64,000 bases of DNA from Entophlyctis helioformis (taxonomy: Eukaryota > Chytridiomycota > Chytridiomycetes > Chytridiales > Chytriomycetaceae). This document shows positions 1-11,754 of this stretch, in pieces. The position numbers were made by a program, and so were the translations under genes. Below the pieces are notes generated by a model. The model had not been told where the DNA came from. It did no database searches and was given only the letters and a program-made list of their open reading frames with translations. The stretch's first letter is position 1. The number at the start of each line of letters is the position of its first letter. Location: the NCBI GenBank assembly GCA_025526915.1, contig JAHLKH010000028.1, positions 62,001-126,000 on the forward strand. The letters are read 5' to 3'.

Positions 1-2462
1 ACGCGTGGCGTCGTGCCAAACCGCGTCTGGATCCGCTGCGCGTGGCCGCCAAACCGGCAGGCAAGAGTTTGGAACCCGGCGTTCCTGATGGCGGCCAGTG
101 GCAGAATGAACGGGCAGATCTGGGTTGCATAGTGAAGATGCAGAGCCCGTCTGTCGAGCAACTTGCCGTTGATCCTTGGCGCCGTGTCGATAAACTGTTG
201 TTGGTTGCCATTCGCAGCATTGCAAGCACATGTCAGTCATGGTGTCATGACGACAGATCCAACACGAGACACGGTTTGACCGTAGTGTGCACCGCATCAC
301 ATTGCTCATCATCATGATCTGGACAGCAGACACCAGAGAGACAAGACTTACGTGCAGGTTGGGCCGGGTCGAGATGAACTTGCTCAGCAGCTTGAGCGAG
401 TTCTGGTACATGACCGTCTTGGGGTCGACACCATGCACGCCGCATAGCCGATCGAATGTAATGAGGTATTCGAGCATGTCGGCCGCACCCATTCGCTTGA
501 ACGTTTGTTGCAGTGCGATGAGCGCATCTGCTTCAGCGGAGTCGATCGGTGACGGCTGTCCTGCGGGTGCGACGGGCGGCTGCGGGACGACGGGAGATGG
601 TGCTACGGCTTGGATTGGTGCGCCGATCAACAGCACCGGTCGTGGCGGACCGATCGAGCGAGGAGCGATCCGTGCGGTGGCGGCCGTGGCGGCAATGTCG
701 ATCTTGCTGACCGCCTTGGTAATGGCAGCGATGACCTTGACAAAGAGCTCCGCGCTGATCGTGAGAACGGCCGATACTCCGCCTGGCAGACTGATCCGAC
801 GAACTGCAGAAGGAATGGCGATCGACGGGCCAACGACTGATGCGCGCCGAGCAGCATGCGCGCGGTTGGCGATGAGGACAGTGGCGCAGGCGGTCAACAG
901 TGTCAACTTGACAATGACAACGCGGGCCTTGACCAGTGCTGCGGCGACAACCGCCAAGACGGCCGCAGACGGTCGAGCATGCACGACGAGAACAATGCCA
1001 TGATCGCGCCGCGCGCTGACGAGAACGACTTCGGTGTCATCAAGAAGAGCGGGATGTGCGAGGCGATCCAAACGACGACGCAAACGACAAGCCGATCTTG
1101 GAGCAACAGGGTTGTTGGTGCCCTCGGATGCGACTGCTTGGTGTGATGATCCGTCGCCGGTGCATGGATGCAAGGTCCCGATTGACCTGATCCAGAGGCA
1201 GAAGGCGAGCGTGACGGCTAGCCGTGAATATCCGTTTGCCGTGCCCCTGACGCCGTCCCATAGTGCGATTGTGAGGTAGATGTCGCAAAGGAACGCCAGC
1301 GTGACATCGGCTGCGAGTTGGGCTGCCAAGAGACGAAAGGCCGTGCGTCGTGACGAGCGGCCACCAGATGCACCTGGCCCGTTGCGGCTGCTGCTGTGTT
1401 GGTCATACGCTGACGGATTTGCTACGACGGCGGCATGTCCAGAGATACAAAGACAGACAGCGAAGAACAATCGCAAGACGACGACGAGCGCGGCCGAAAC
1501 TCCGACGACAATGCGTGTCGCGGAGTTTGTCGCGCTTTCGACAAACGACGCTGGCAGTCGGAAGCAGCGAGGAGCAAGGACGACGGCCAAAGAGACGACG
1601 AACGAGACAAGGACAGAGACCGGGACAGGGGAGACGTCGGCAGCACCTTCCTCGGTGTGGCTTGCTCGGAATAAAGCTCGTTCGAACACCTCCTGTTGCT
1701 GTTGTTGCTGTTGCTGTTGTTGTCGGCGTCGCAGCTTGTCCAGAGGCGAGTCGACCAAGCGTCGTCCGGCCAGATCCAGTGTTCCACATGAGAGCGTCGA
1801 TATCGCATCCCGCCCATCGCCGAGTCAGGCAAGCAGGCAAGCAGGGCAGGCACACAGAGAGGACCGCAGAACACATCGATCGAGCCATGTAAGTGTGCGT
1901 GCTTGCATCTGCCGACCATGGGATGTCCTGCGTGCTGCACTCACCTGGCACTGGATCACGGCCCGCACAAACGCCACGGCACAGACGGCTTCGTGGATGA
2001 GCAGCACGGTGCTGATCCACACGCCGAGAGCAGCCTGGCGCATGCAGGCGTGGGCGGCATCGCATAGGCAACTGAGTGCCCAGCGCACGACGATCCAAAC
2101 GGCCCGCTTGCATGCCCTGTCCGGTCATGGGCGAGTGCGAGCCAGAAATGGTCGAGACGGCACGCAGCATTGCAGATACGCAAGACAGGCAGGCAGGCAG
2201 ACGCGCCGGTGTCAGTCGTGCCTCCAAACGATCGCACACAGCAAGCAACCACTCACTTCCAAAGGATCTTGCGGCAGGCATAGCAGCCAAGAGCAGCCGC
2301 AATGACTCGTAACGGCTTGCTCTTGGCAGCCATACAGATGACTGCCCATGCCAGCTGCCACGCGGCATCGGGAAATGCAGCCGCAAAGGCGATGGCTGCG
2401 ATGACGACGACGAGCCCTCGAAGACCAATGCGATGCTTCGCTGCCTCAAAGCCGAGGACAAG
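1..2462 (-). CDS. Unrecognised multi-pass membrane protein (partial, 3' end outside window)
   Basis: Exons read on the minus strand at 2462-2257, 2116-1945, 1734-352 and 194-1 join in consistent phase through GT-AG introns. The big exon stays open for about 460 codons. The product has roughly ten strongly hydrophobic stretches (for example VSVLVSFVVSLAVVLAP, IVVGVSAALVVVLRLFF and VLAVVAAALVKARVVIVKL), a polyglutamine run of ten just after the third intron, and a soluble C-terminal part with a Pro-rich linker followed by helical segments such as MLEYLITFDRLCGVHGVD. It is therefore probably an integral membrane protein with a cytosolic tail. The N-terminus lies upstream in exons I could not fix (see 2463-3520), and the C-terminus lies beyond base 1. 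I do not recognise the family. The frame is easily missed because it has no stop before the window edge. Confidence 0.6.
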
Positions 2463-3520
2463 CTGCAAGGATCAGCACGAGTGGATTGGGACAGCACGCA
2501 CAAGAAGCACGCACATGTCAGCATCTATCGTCCTTCACCATCCCAAGCATCCAGTCTCCAGCGCATCAAGAGCAGCATCGCACGCATCGACAGCCAGCAC
2601 TCGTCGACTTTCGCCGCGCTCTCATCCAGCCTGACCCGCCTGGCTGGCGGCCAGAACAAGCGCGGATTCGCCATCACCAAACGCACATCTGGCACCGACT
2701 GAAGCCACGACAGACGCGCATCACTGCAGGCGGTGTGATGAGGGGAAGCGCAGCATGGGAACTGGCCGTCACTGCCGAGCTGAGCGCCGTGTATGGGCAA
2801 CTAACGGCAGCATCTGCGACACGGACAAGGCATTCGCGACATCTGCAGCATCCAGCAACAAGACCCATGGCACCGTCAACCGCAGAATCGCCCGAAGCCA
2901 CACTGCTCGACACGCCACGACAGATCATTGCTGCTCCACGCGATGCTGGTCGAGCAGTGCCAGCCGTGTCGGGAAAGGCGATCGGCCGACAAGTACCCAG
3001 ACTCGCGGCTCTGCTGGATGCCGGACATGCAGACAGTCGCTCAACCAGCCCCGGCAGTCTGAGATGCAGGCATCCAAACGGCAATCACAGCACACGACAC
3101 ACAACACGACGCGCAGCAGGTGGATGCCAGTATCGCCACAACGCACAACGACCAAATGGACAACGGACAGAGACACTGAAGCGAGGAGAGGCTGACGGCA
3201 ACTGACGGGATACGGCCATACACGGTACGATGCTGCTCATGCAGGACGCAGCTGTTGATCACGCATCACAGCCAGCAGGCACTCACAAGAACAGGAGGAG
3301 CGAGCAGAGGAGCAACCAGGCGAGTTCGGCCCATGCGTATGCCGCGACACGAGGCTGGAATAGCTGAGCATGTGGAGTTCGTGTCGATGTCGGTTGTGGC
3401 GTCAAGATTCGGCGCGGCGGGGAACGGGGATTTGTGTGCGAGGCGATGCAGTGGACTGGCGCGACGGGCTGGTTGTGTTGACGGACCGACAACCCGACCG
3501 ATGCAGACATTGCAGTCACT
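2463..3520 (-). other. Probable 5' exons of the membrane protein gene, boundaries unresolved
   Basis: Minus-strand reading contains hydrophobic open stretches (for example AYAWAELAWLLLCSLLLFL ending at a clear gtgagt donor at about 3285-3290) that would fit the first membrane segments of the downstream gene. Several short frames compete between 2463 and 3280 and none could be joined in phase with the exon starting at 2462. A start codon could not be chosen. Confidence 0.3.
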
Positions 3521-4569
3521 GGTCATGGATCCACAGCAGCGACACTGGGCAGCATGCTGCGATCAAGGATGGCAAGACATGGTTTGGCGAATGCCCGCTG
3601 TTGCAATGGCTGGTTTAGGATGGATGGCGGTGCTTGTTGCATGTCTTGGATCTCGCACGATGGACGGCATTCAATCACAGAATGGAGCAGGCGATGGATC
3701 AGATGCGCAATGAGCGATGCGGCAAACAACAGATGGCAGCTATGATCAGCCATCAGCAACACCAGGGGCATGGACAAGCACGGTTGCGACGACATGATGG
3801 GCTGCTTGGAGGGAGCGAGTCCTTGCATCCGACTGCTGCCAAGCACCGTTTTGTGGCAGGAGGGACTTGGGGTCGGAATGATCATTGAGCATCCGCACAG
3901 GTCTCCTGTTGCTCCGACAAGGAAAGTCTTGAACTGTAGAGAGGCACTGCAAACATGGGCTGTATTCAATACCGTAAACCAATGTATCAATGCTTGCCCG
4001 TACCAGCATGCTCTCCCAGATCTGACCGCTCCGACGCCTGCTTTGCAAGCTGCTTTGATAGTGGCACCTTGCCAGCTCGCCCTGCTTTGGCTGTGATCTG
4101 GCCAAAGGTGTCTGCACTCTGATGCTCGCCTGGATCTAGGGTCTGTGGACGCTCAATCATTCGCTCCGCCTCAACCTCCTCGTGCCAACCACCCCTTCAA
4201 GGGCGTCTGCTGCCATTGGCGGTCCTGATCCGAGAGTCCATTGGCTGGTCTGTCTGCCAGCTGCCACTGGCTGTATCGCCACAGCATCCGTCTTGTCTGC
4301 ATGACGAGCGACCCAAGGCTGCCTGCTGATCCATGAGCGGCTGCCACTTGTGCACCTGGCTCACTGCTTTCTATTTCCCCATGCCCCATACCCGATGCCA
4401 CATGCCGCATGCCCCTCGCAACAATGGTGCACCAACCAGGCGGCAGCACTCTCCGCATCTGTGCTCATTGTTCCACTCGCCGACACGCCCCCGCATAAAA
4501 CGCAGCCGCTTTCGTCGCGTCGGCCTTTCTCCAACTCCCACAAAGCCACCGCATCCATCCGTCATCGCC
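3521..4569. other. Intergenic region, no supported gene
   Basis: Only short competing frames on both strands with no recognisable domain. It probably holds the 5' flank of the minus-strand membrane gene and the promoter of the reductase gene that starts at 4570. Confidence 0.4.
4494..4500 (+). promoter_or_regulatory. TATA-like element upstream of the reductase gene
   Basis: The string cataaaa lies about 70 bases before the ATG at 4570, within an otherwise C-rich leader. Position and composition suit a core promoter; this is inference only. Confidence 0.25.
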
Positions 4570-5595
4570 ATGTCGCACACCAACACGCAGGTTCTGTTCA
4601 AGGCCGACCCCGGCGCAGCGCTCGTCACCACCGACCACATGGAGGTCGTCAAGACGCCGTTCACCATCCCCACCGCCTCCCCGCTGGCACGCTCGTCGTC
4701 AAGAACCTGTTCCTGTCGCTCGACCCGTACATGCGCGGCCGCATGAACACCAAGGCCGAGTCGTACTCGGCCCCCTTCACCATCGGCAAGCCCATGCAGG
4801 GCACTGGCGTTGCTCAGGTCATTGCTGGCTCGCGCGGCGACATCACGGTCGGCGACACCGTCTCAACGTTCATTGGCTTCGAGTCGTTCTCGGTGCTTCC
4901 CGCGCAGCTGCCTGCCCAGAAGCTCGACACGAGCGCGCCTCTCCCGCTGTCGTACTACCTCGGCATTGCTGGCATGCCTGGTGCGACTGCGTACTACGGC
5001 CTCATCGACCTCTGCACTCCCAAGGCGGGCGAGACTGTGTTTGTGTCTGGTGCGGCCGGCGCTGTCGGCCTCGTCGTCGGCCAAATCGCCAAGATCAAGG
5101 GCCTGCGCGTGATCGGCTCGGCCGGCTCCGACGACAAGGTTGCGCTGCTCAAGAACGAGTTTGGCTTTGACGAGGCATTCAACTACAAGACCGTGTCGTC
5201 GGTGGCTGCTGCTCTCGGCGCTGCAGCCCCAAGGGCATGACATTTACTTTGACAATGTCGGTGGCGAGCACCTCGAGGCTGCCCTCACGCACATGAACAC
5301 GCACGGCCGCATTGCCGCCTGTGGCATGATCTCGCAGTACAATGGCGAGTCGTACCACATCAAGAACCTCGTGTCGATCATTGGCAAGCAGATCAAGATC
5401 CAAGGTTTCGTCATCAGCCAGCAGTTCGCCGACCCCGAATTCATGAAGCGCTTTGCCACGGACATCAAGACGTGGGTCGGTGAGGGCAAGCTGTCGTACC
5501 GCGAGCACATTGTCGAGGGAATCGAGAACGCACCCGAGGCGTTTGTTGGTCTCTTCTCGGGCATCAACACGGGCAAGCTCATCATCAAGCTCTGA
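4570..5595 (+). CDS. MDR-family NADP-dependent enone/alkenal reductase (PTGR/LTB4DH-like), two frame breaks
   Basis: About 341 aa, intronless, from ATG at 4570 (MSHTNTQVLFKADPG) to TGA at 5595. The family reduces the C=C bond of alpha,beta-unsaturated aldehydes and ketones with NADPH in the cytosol. Diagnostic pieces are LFLSLDPYMRGRMN near residue 50, AGMPGATAYYGL, the Rossmann loop SGAAGAVGLVVGQIAK and IYFDNVGGEHLEAAL, then a C-terminus ending in NTGKLIIKL. The reading frame shifts twice: near 4679-4682 (C run, one base missing) and near 5221-5230 (one extra base or two missing), the second returning to the first frame. The sequence between the breaks is fully family-like, so these are probably assembly errors; read literally, translation stops at 4746. 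Confidence 0.85.
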
Positions 5596-5946
5596 GTCCT
5601 GGGACTGCCTGTCTTGTGCCAACTCGGCATTGCCTTTGCGTCTGTTGTGTGCACATCATTGATCGCATCCCGTCTTGGCTGGAAGCAATGAACTCGCAAT
5701 GAACAGGCAATGCGTGATGGTATCTGTGGTGGCCAGTGCATTGGATGTGGACGTCAAGATGACGACTCGGGCAATGGCAGCTGACGATCTGTCACGGCTG
5801 GTTCTCCGCTTGTTCAGTCGTCGAAATCGCTGAAGTGCAAGTCTCGTCCGAACAGGGATGCTGTCAAGCCGGCCGTTGAGCGAGCTTGAGCCTCCGCAGC
5901 GAGCGATACACACGGCTCGCTTTTGTCAATGCCAAGCAGAAGAGTT

Positions 5947-8900
5947 TCATTCCACAGCCACTGCATACGGCGGTGACCCAACGCTGCCATCCGATCCATC
6001 ACCACTACCGCCAGGGCCGTGCATCCCAGCCTGCCCAACGCGCTCGCGAGCACCCACATCCTTCTGCTTCTGCATGGCCTTGGCAAGGCGGTGGTTCAGC
6101 GCAACGACTTCGCGCAGCTTGCTCTTCAGCTCCTTGTTGGCATTGCGGTAGTAGAACACGTCTTTTCCAGGTTATGGACGGATTCGAGATCCGTCTTTGC
6201 GGGTTCCATCCTGTTCATGGTACGGGAAGAGTCAATGGCGGTCTTTCGCCGCATGTGCGTTGGACATACCTGTCGAGTTCTGTCTGCACAGACGAGTTGG
6301 CTGTCTGAACATCGCGTGATGGTGGTGCACCCCGAGACGAAGACACGACGCGATCTTGGTTTGCTGTTCCTTGACGTGATAACTGTGTCGGTGGCAGCTG
6401 CCGGGCCAATTCCAGCTTCTTCTGCAGTGAGTGTATCTGCTTGGCCGAGTGCTGCACATCCACTCAATACGTCAATTGCAACTCAAGGTCAGCATGCCAA
6501 TACCGGCAGTTGTCGTACCGCTTCAGAGGCAGCGAGTTGGCGCTCATGGGCCTCGCTCTGCTCTTCCAGCCGCGCTTGGATCTGCTGAACATACGCTCTG
6601 CTTGCCTCAAGCTCTTCAACCAGCTGCTCTCGCTCTGGCAGGTCTCCAAGTCTGCTCTGCAGTTCGTGAATACGCTTGAGACACTCAACGGCAATACCAC
6701 GGCACTCCAAGAGCGTTGTTGTGCGCTATGGTCGTCCATCCGGCAAAAACAAGTCAGCCTTGTCAACACAAGCGTGGCACTAGGAGTACAGATCACATAT
6801 GGCTCACCAGTCTCGGAATAATCTCAATCACCCTGGATCGTCTGCAAACAGCTCAATCAGCTGGCTGTAGTCTGTCGGATCGTGTTCTTCTGCCGACTGC
6901 GTCAATGGTCGCTTGCCAGCAGCAGCAGCAGCAGCAGCCGGCATCTGACCAAGCGACGCCTCGACACGCCGCTTTTCTGTCCGGATCTCAACAACATGCC
7001 GCAGGAGCACCGTCTTGTCTCGGCGCAGATGCTCAAGCTCGACCGTCAGCTGTTCACGCAATGCTTGCTTCTGTCAATAACATGGCTGTCAGCAGCTCGT
7101 CAAAGAGTCCAGCTCCTCATATGCCGCAGTTGACCCACATCGGTCGCACTGTATGCAGCCTCGACTTCACGGATCCTGACATCTGTTTCATCAACTTTGG
7201 CTCGGATCTCTCTCAGACGCTTATTGAGGCGATGGAACGACTGGAATCGCTTATGACACAGTCAGCAAAGCACCGTAGCATTGACAAGCAAAGCCAATGC
7301 TGACAATCCATACCTCGATCTCTGCCGACCGTGCGCGCAACGATGCTTGCTGCTGTGGCTGCTGCTGCTGGCTGTCAATGTCCTGAAAAGCCTCGTTTTG
7401 CGGGTCGACATCAGAGAGCACATCATTTGTTTGATCCACAGCACTGAACTGCGTAGATGTCTCTTCGTTTGCATGATCGAGCTCTTGCGCACGAGAGTTG
7501 ACGCGCTGCGACCTGACCGAACCAACAACGCTCTGGATGGACCCGCTAGCAGCTGCTCCGCCGGCTGCAGCAACAGCAGAAGTACCGCCGCCGGGCACGC
7601 CTGGCGCGCTCTCCTTGAACTTGCGCATCAGGACGTGCATCTCCTCTGTCCGGCGGTCAAGCTTCTTGCGCGTGACTTCCAGCTGCGTCTCAAGTTGCCG
7701 AATGCGCTTCTGGTCTTCCTCAATCTGGCGATTGAGCCCAGCAATCTCACGTGACCGTCGCTGCTCGAGTTCCGCAAACTTCTCCGTGTCCTCCCTGAGT
7801 TTCTTCTTCCATGTAGCGAGCTGAGCATGCACCTTTTCCATTTCCTGCTGGCTGTCTTGGAGACGCTTTTCGGAATTGTCCTTGTCGCGGATGCCACGCT
7901 CGAGCTCCTTGGTCTTGGTCTTGAGTTTCTGCAGGTTGGATTCCTGGATCTTGAGTTTGCGCTCGTACTCTTCCTTGAGCTTATCCTTTGCCTGAACAAA
8001 GACAGTTGAGCGAAGCCGCCCGTTGGTTTTCACACGCAATGCTGGATGCGCTCACCTGATCGCGCTCGTGAGTCTCATCCTGTACTTTGGCAAGCTCCCG
8101 CTGTGCTGCATCCAGCTCGCGCTCCAAACGCTGGATGCCGTCCAGATACGTGTGGCGTGCCTTTTCAGCCTCTTTGTTGACCTTGGATAGCTCACGCAGC
8201 AGATCGACCTTGGCTTTCATGACCGTGTTGAGCTCTTGCGTGAGTTTCTGGATGCTAGGCCCAGACTCGAGCTCCTCGGCCCTTGCAGTCTCCATACGCA
8301 CCGAATGATCGCGGCTGCCGGCAACGTTAGATGCGCTTGGCAAGATGGCAAGCACGTCGGAGTGCTGATTAGCATACCTAATGTGAACAGGAAATTCGCT
8401 CTCCTCTGCCTGCGAAAGAGACCCATCGTAGTCGTCTTGTTGCTGATACGTATGCACCGCATGCACTGACTCGGCGGCAAGAGCAATCGGCTCTGTTTGC
8501 GAAGCGACTTCGTTCAGAATTTTGATAGACATGATGCTGCCCGCGTGCTCTCTGCCTGGTCCGTGGGACACGGCATTTAGCTCTTGCTGCAGAGCATCCA
8601 TCTCGCTTTGCATGGACATGTTTTCCAGCTTGAGCTCAGAGTTGATTCTGAGCATTGAGTGTGCGCGTCATCGTCAGACATTGCATCAAACGCGACAAAG
8701 ATATGCGACAAGAGTAAACTTACTGCCTCAGCACAGTGACTTCAGCACATGTGCCCTCCATAGCTCGTTGCGCGTCTTCAGCACATCGCAGCATTCTCTC
8801 CAGCTCGGATGTCTTCTTTTGCGTCTCGTGGAGCTCCTGCTCAAGAGGTTTCAGCAGAAGCACTGATGACGCATCTCCCGTTGCTGTCGTGGATGTGGTT

Positions 8901-11732
8901 GACATTGCATCGCCATCTCCCGGAAGGGCCCTGTTCCCATAAATGTGGCTGGCACTGTAAGTAAATGCAATACTGTGAGCGATAATGTCCAAGGGCACGC
9001 GTCTCACCGCTTGGCCATGGACTGTCTGCGCATGAGTCGAGCACGAGAGGCCTTGGATGATCTACTCCACCATGCCACCGTGTCAATATCACGCACTTTG
9101 GCACACACGGCTTGCCAATCACATACCCTGCATGCGCGTTTGCTGATGTGGCTGGTGGCTGCGGCGGAAGAGCTGCAGACGTCTCATCGCCGTGACTGCT
9201 GGGATGCGGCTGAGGTGGCATCATTGCGGCTGGATTGGTGGCATGCTTGGCTATGAGAGCTCTGACGGTTCCTTCTTCGGCGGCCGCTGGATTGGTGCCG
9301 CTGCATACTGCTGCAAGAGCATCGGCCAACTGGGAGGCATCGGCTGCTAGCGTTTGCACAGTGCTATTTAGGGATGCCAGTTGCAACTGCGACTCATCAA
9401 GTCGATGGGCGGTTGCTGCCTGCTCGTCTTTGGTTGCCTACATCACGCCAAAGGTCAGCATGCGAACCAAACAGACATCTTTATAACGTATAGCATGCCC
9501 AAGTTACCTCGAGTTCTGCATATGCAGCCGCGAGCCGAGTCTCGAGCGCAGCCTTGTCGTCATTGGCAACCTGCAACGCCTTTGTCGCATCTGCCACATA
9601 GTTCATGTGAATAATGATAGCTCGACAGAGAGAGTCACAGCATTTAAGAGTCCGCTCACTTGTGCCACGGATTGTGCGGCTTTTGAGCTCCTCCATAAAG
9701 TACTGAATCCACTGCTCGTTGTCGAAATCTATCGTTTCATGGACTGCCTTTGTAGGCGAGATGGGCTGGTCGCTGAGATCTTGCAGGCGCCCTCTAGCTG
9801 GTCGATTTTGAGTTGCAGAGTCGACATTTCAGATGCCTGGTTGTCGACAATGTTGACGATTGGCTTGTTGTGGATCTTGCGGGCTCTGTATGCATACTTG
9901 AGCGTGTTGAGTGTCTCATCCATGTCGTCCTCGAGTGGGCTGATGCAGGCGATCATGACCGTGCGTGAATTGCCTCCCAGCGAGTCTTGTAGCAGACGCG
10001 TCAGCTTTGAGTCGCGGTAGGCACATGGGCGTGTCGCTGCCTGACTTGGACGGACGGTCTGTGCCAAGCACGCTTATTACGTTGCCAAGCGCCAGCAGCC
10101 CGGAATTGATCTTGACGGACTCGCGTAACCGCACGCCTTCTGCGCCAGTGCGCTTGAGCCTCTCGGAGCCTGTAAGTCAGCGCAGTCAGTCTCAAAGCTG
10201 GACAGCGAGTGCAGCAGCATTCGTGACTCGCAGACCACTTGCCTGCCAGGTCGACCAGATGCAGTTTGGACCTGCGCAGGACAATCGGCTCGTTTTCCCC
10301 GTCGATCATCTGCCCGTGCGACACGCCATGACGACGCAGCGGCCGCTTGACAATCTGCTCGAGCGTGATGGTAAAGATTGCATGCGAGCGACTGGACAGG
10401 CTGTGCATCTGAGTGTCTCCTGTGGTGCGCTCGTATCCGCCACGCTCAAGACACCGCATCATCTCGGCTGGTGTCGACACAGACTCTTCATGGATCCCTG
10501 CAATGGTGATTGTTCCATGCTTGTTTTCGCGGATGGATATCTCTCGCTGGTCGTTGTTGGGCATGAGCAAGTCGCGGATCTGTTCTTGGTAGATTTCGAG
10601 GAACGAAACACGCAGCTGATGCTCGTTCCGCTTGTCTGCCTGTAAATGCATGCCAAATTCAGTTGGTTGGGAGTGCCGCAGACGAATGCGGATGCTGGTA
10701 GACTCACATGGATACGCTCGAAAATGTCCTTGACAACACGAGGAATGATGCCGCGCACTCCATCCTGTGTTCTGTGGTCGTTGCTGGACCCCATGGTGAA
10801 TGTCTTGCCACTGAACGTCTGCCCGCTGTCGATTGCAGATTGTCAGCACACGGACTCTGCCCCACGGGCATGGACGGGCACGCTTACTATGCAAGAATGG
10901 TCGCGTTGAAGCCCTCAAAGAATTGCCGGATGAGCGGCTCGGCAAGCTCCTGGAACACTTGCATCTGAGACGACTCTGGGCCGTACACATGGTCGAATGT
11001 GAATACTTTGCTGCCAATGGCTGTTGTTGCTGCCGTTGCTGCGGCTGCGGCTGCTGCGGATGTCGTTGCGACTCCGCCGGCTGATGCAGACGCGGTTGTT
11101 GCAGCATAGGCGGCATTTGTGACTGCAGATGCCATGGCGGCCGGATTGATGGCAGCCTCGACGTCTTTGCTGACAACCACCTGCGGCTCGCCAGGCACGA
11201 TGTGGACACACACTCTATGTGCAGGCCGGTTGGAATGGTGGTTTGAGCCAGACTTTTCGTCGTGCGGATGGATGATGGGCGGGCGGACCTGCCATGTACA
11301 GAGCGTGTGTTGCAGTTGGCAGTATCAGTGCTGGCCATCTGCAATTAGAAACAGGTCTATCTGCCCATGGCAGACTCGGGGCTCTTTCAAACATGTGCAG
11401 GCTTGGTACTAGTAGTCGTAGCGGCAACTTACTCGCAGCGCAACCCGCAGCGGAACGAGAACCTGCGGTGCAGCAACCGGAGCATGAGCGGCCGCCGCTG
11501 GATGAGAGGCAGCCACAGCGGCCGCTAATGTCTTTGTCTGGACTGCTTCTGAGGATGCTCTTCTTGCTGCTGCCTCTGCCAACGGAGGCCCAGCAACGCC
11601 GGCAGCAGGTTTGCCAGTTGCCAAGCTGCCGTTGTTGTTGTTGTTGCTGCTGCTGTGTTGTTGCCACCAGTGTCCGACAGCATCTCGTCGGAATCTCACT
11701 GGACGAGCCAATGCGCGTCGCGTGGCGAGCAT
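5947..11732 (-). CDS. Kinesin-4 family motor protein (KIF4/chromokinesin-like)
   Basis: N-terminal motor followed by long coiled coil. Exons supported by phase: 11732-11433, 11288-10888, 10825-10708, 10639-10243, 10169-9660, 9590-9508, 9437-9127, 9061-9008, 8930-8724, 8647-8056, 7991-7314, 7249-7139, then 7070 onward less certain to a stop at 5947 (an alternative last exon could run to 5815). Motor hallmarks: LRVALRVRPP, P-loop [20 protein letters not shown] (switch I), [14 protein letters not shown] (switch II), [18 protein letters not shown], and the kinesin-4 type neck [21 protein letters not shown] 45-residue Ala/Thr-rich insert sits in the motor before the P-loop. The coil includes [20 protein letters not shown] as in KIF4 and ends with [16 protein letters not shown]. 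Family members walk to microtubule plus ends and restrict microtubule growth. Two one-base frame breaks (about 9790 and 10023) are present. The intron within LAG/SER has a GC donor. Confidence 0.85.
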
Positions 11733-11754
11733 TGTTATCAAGTGGAACGAATAC

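Noticed and set aside
1280..2305. 341-codon plus-strand open frame
   Set aside because: It lies antisense to phased exons of the membrane protein gene, is Arg/Ser/Thr-rich in shadow-frame fashion and has no domain.
6780..7070. Exact exon borders of the kinesin tail
   Set aside because: Candidate donors and acceptors near 6830 and 6710 disagree in phase by one, possibly from another missing base, so no exact exon list is given for the last third.
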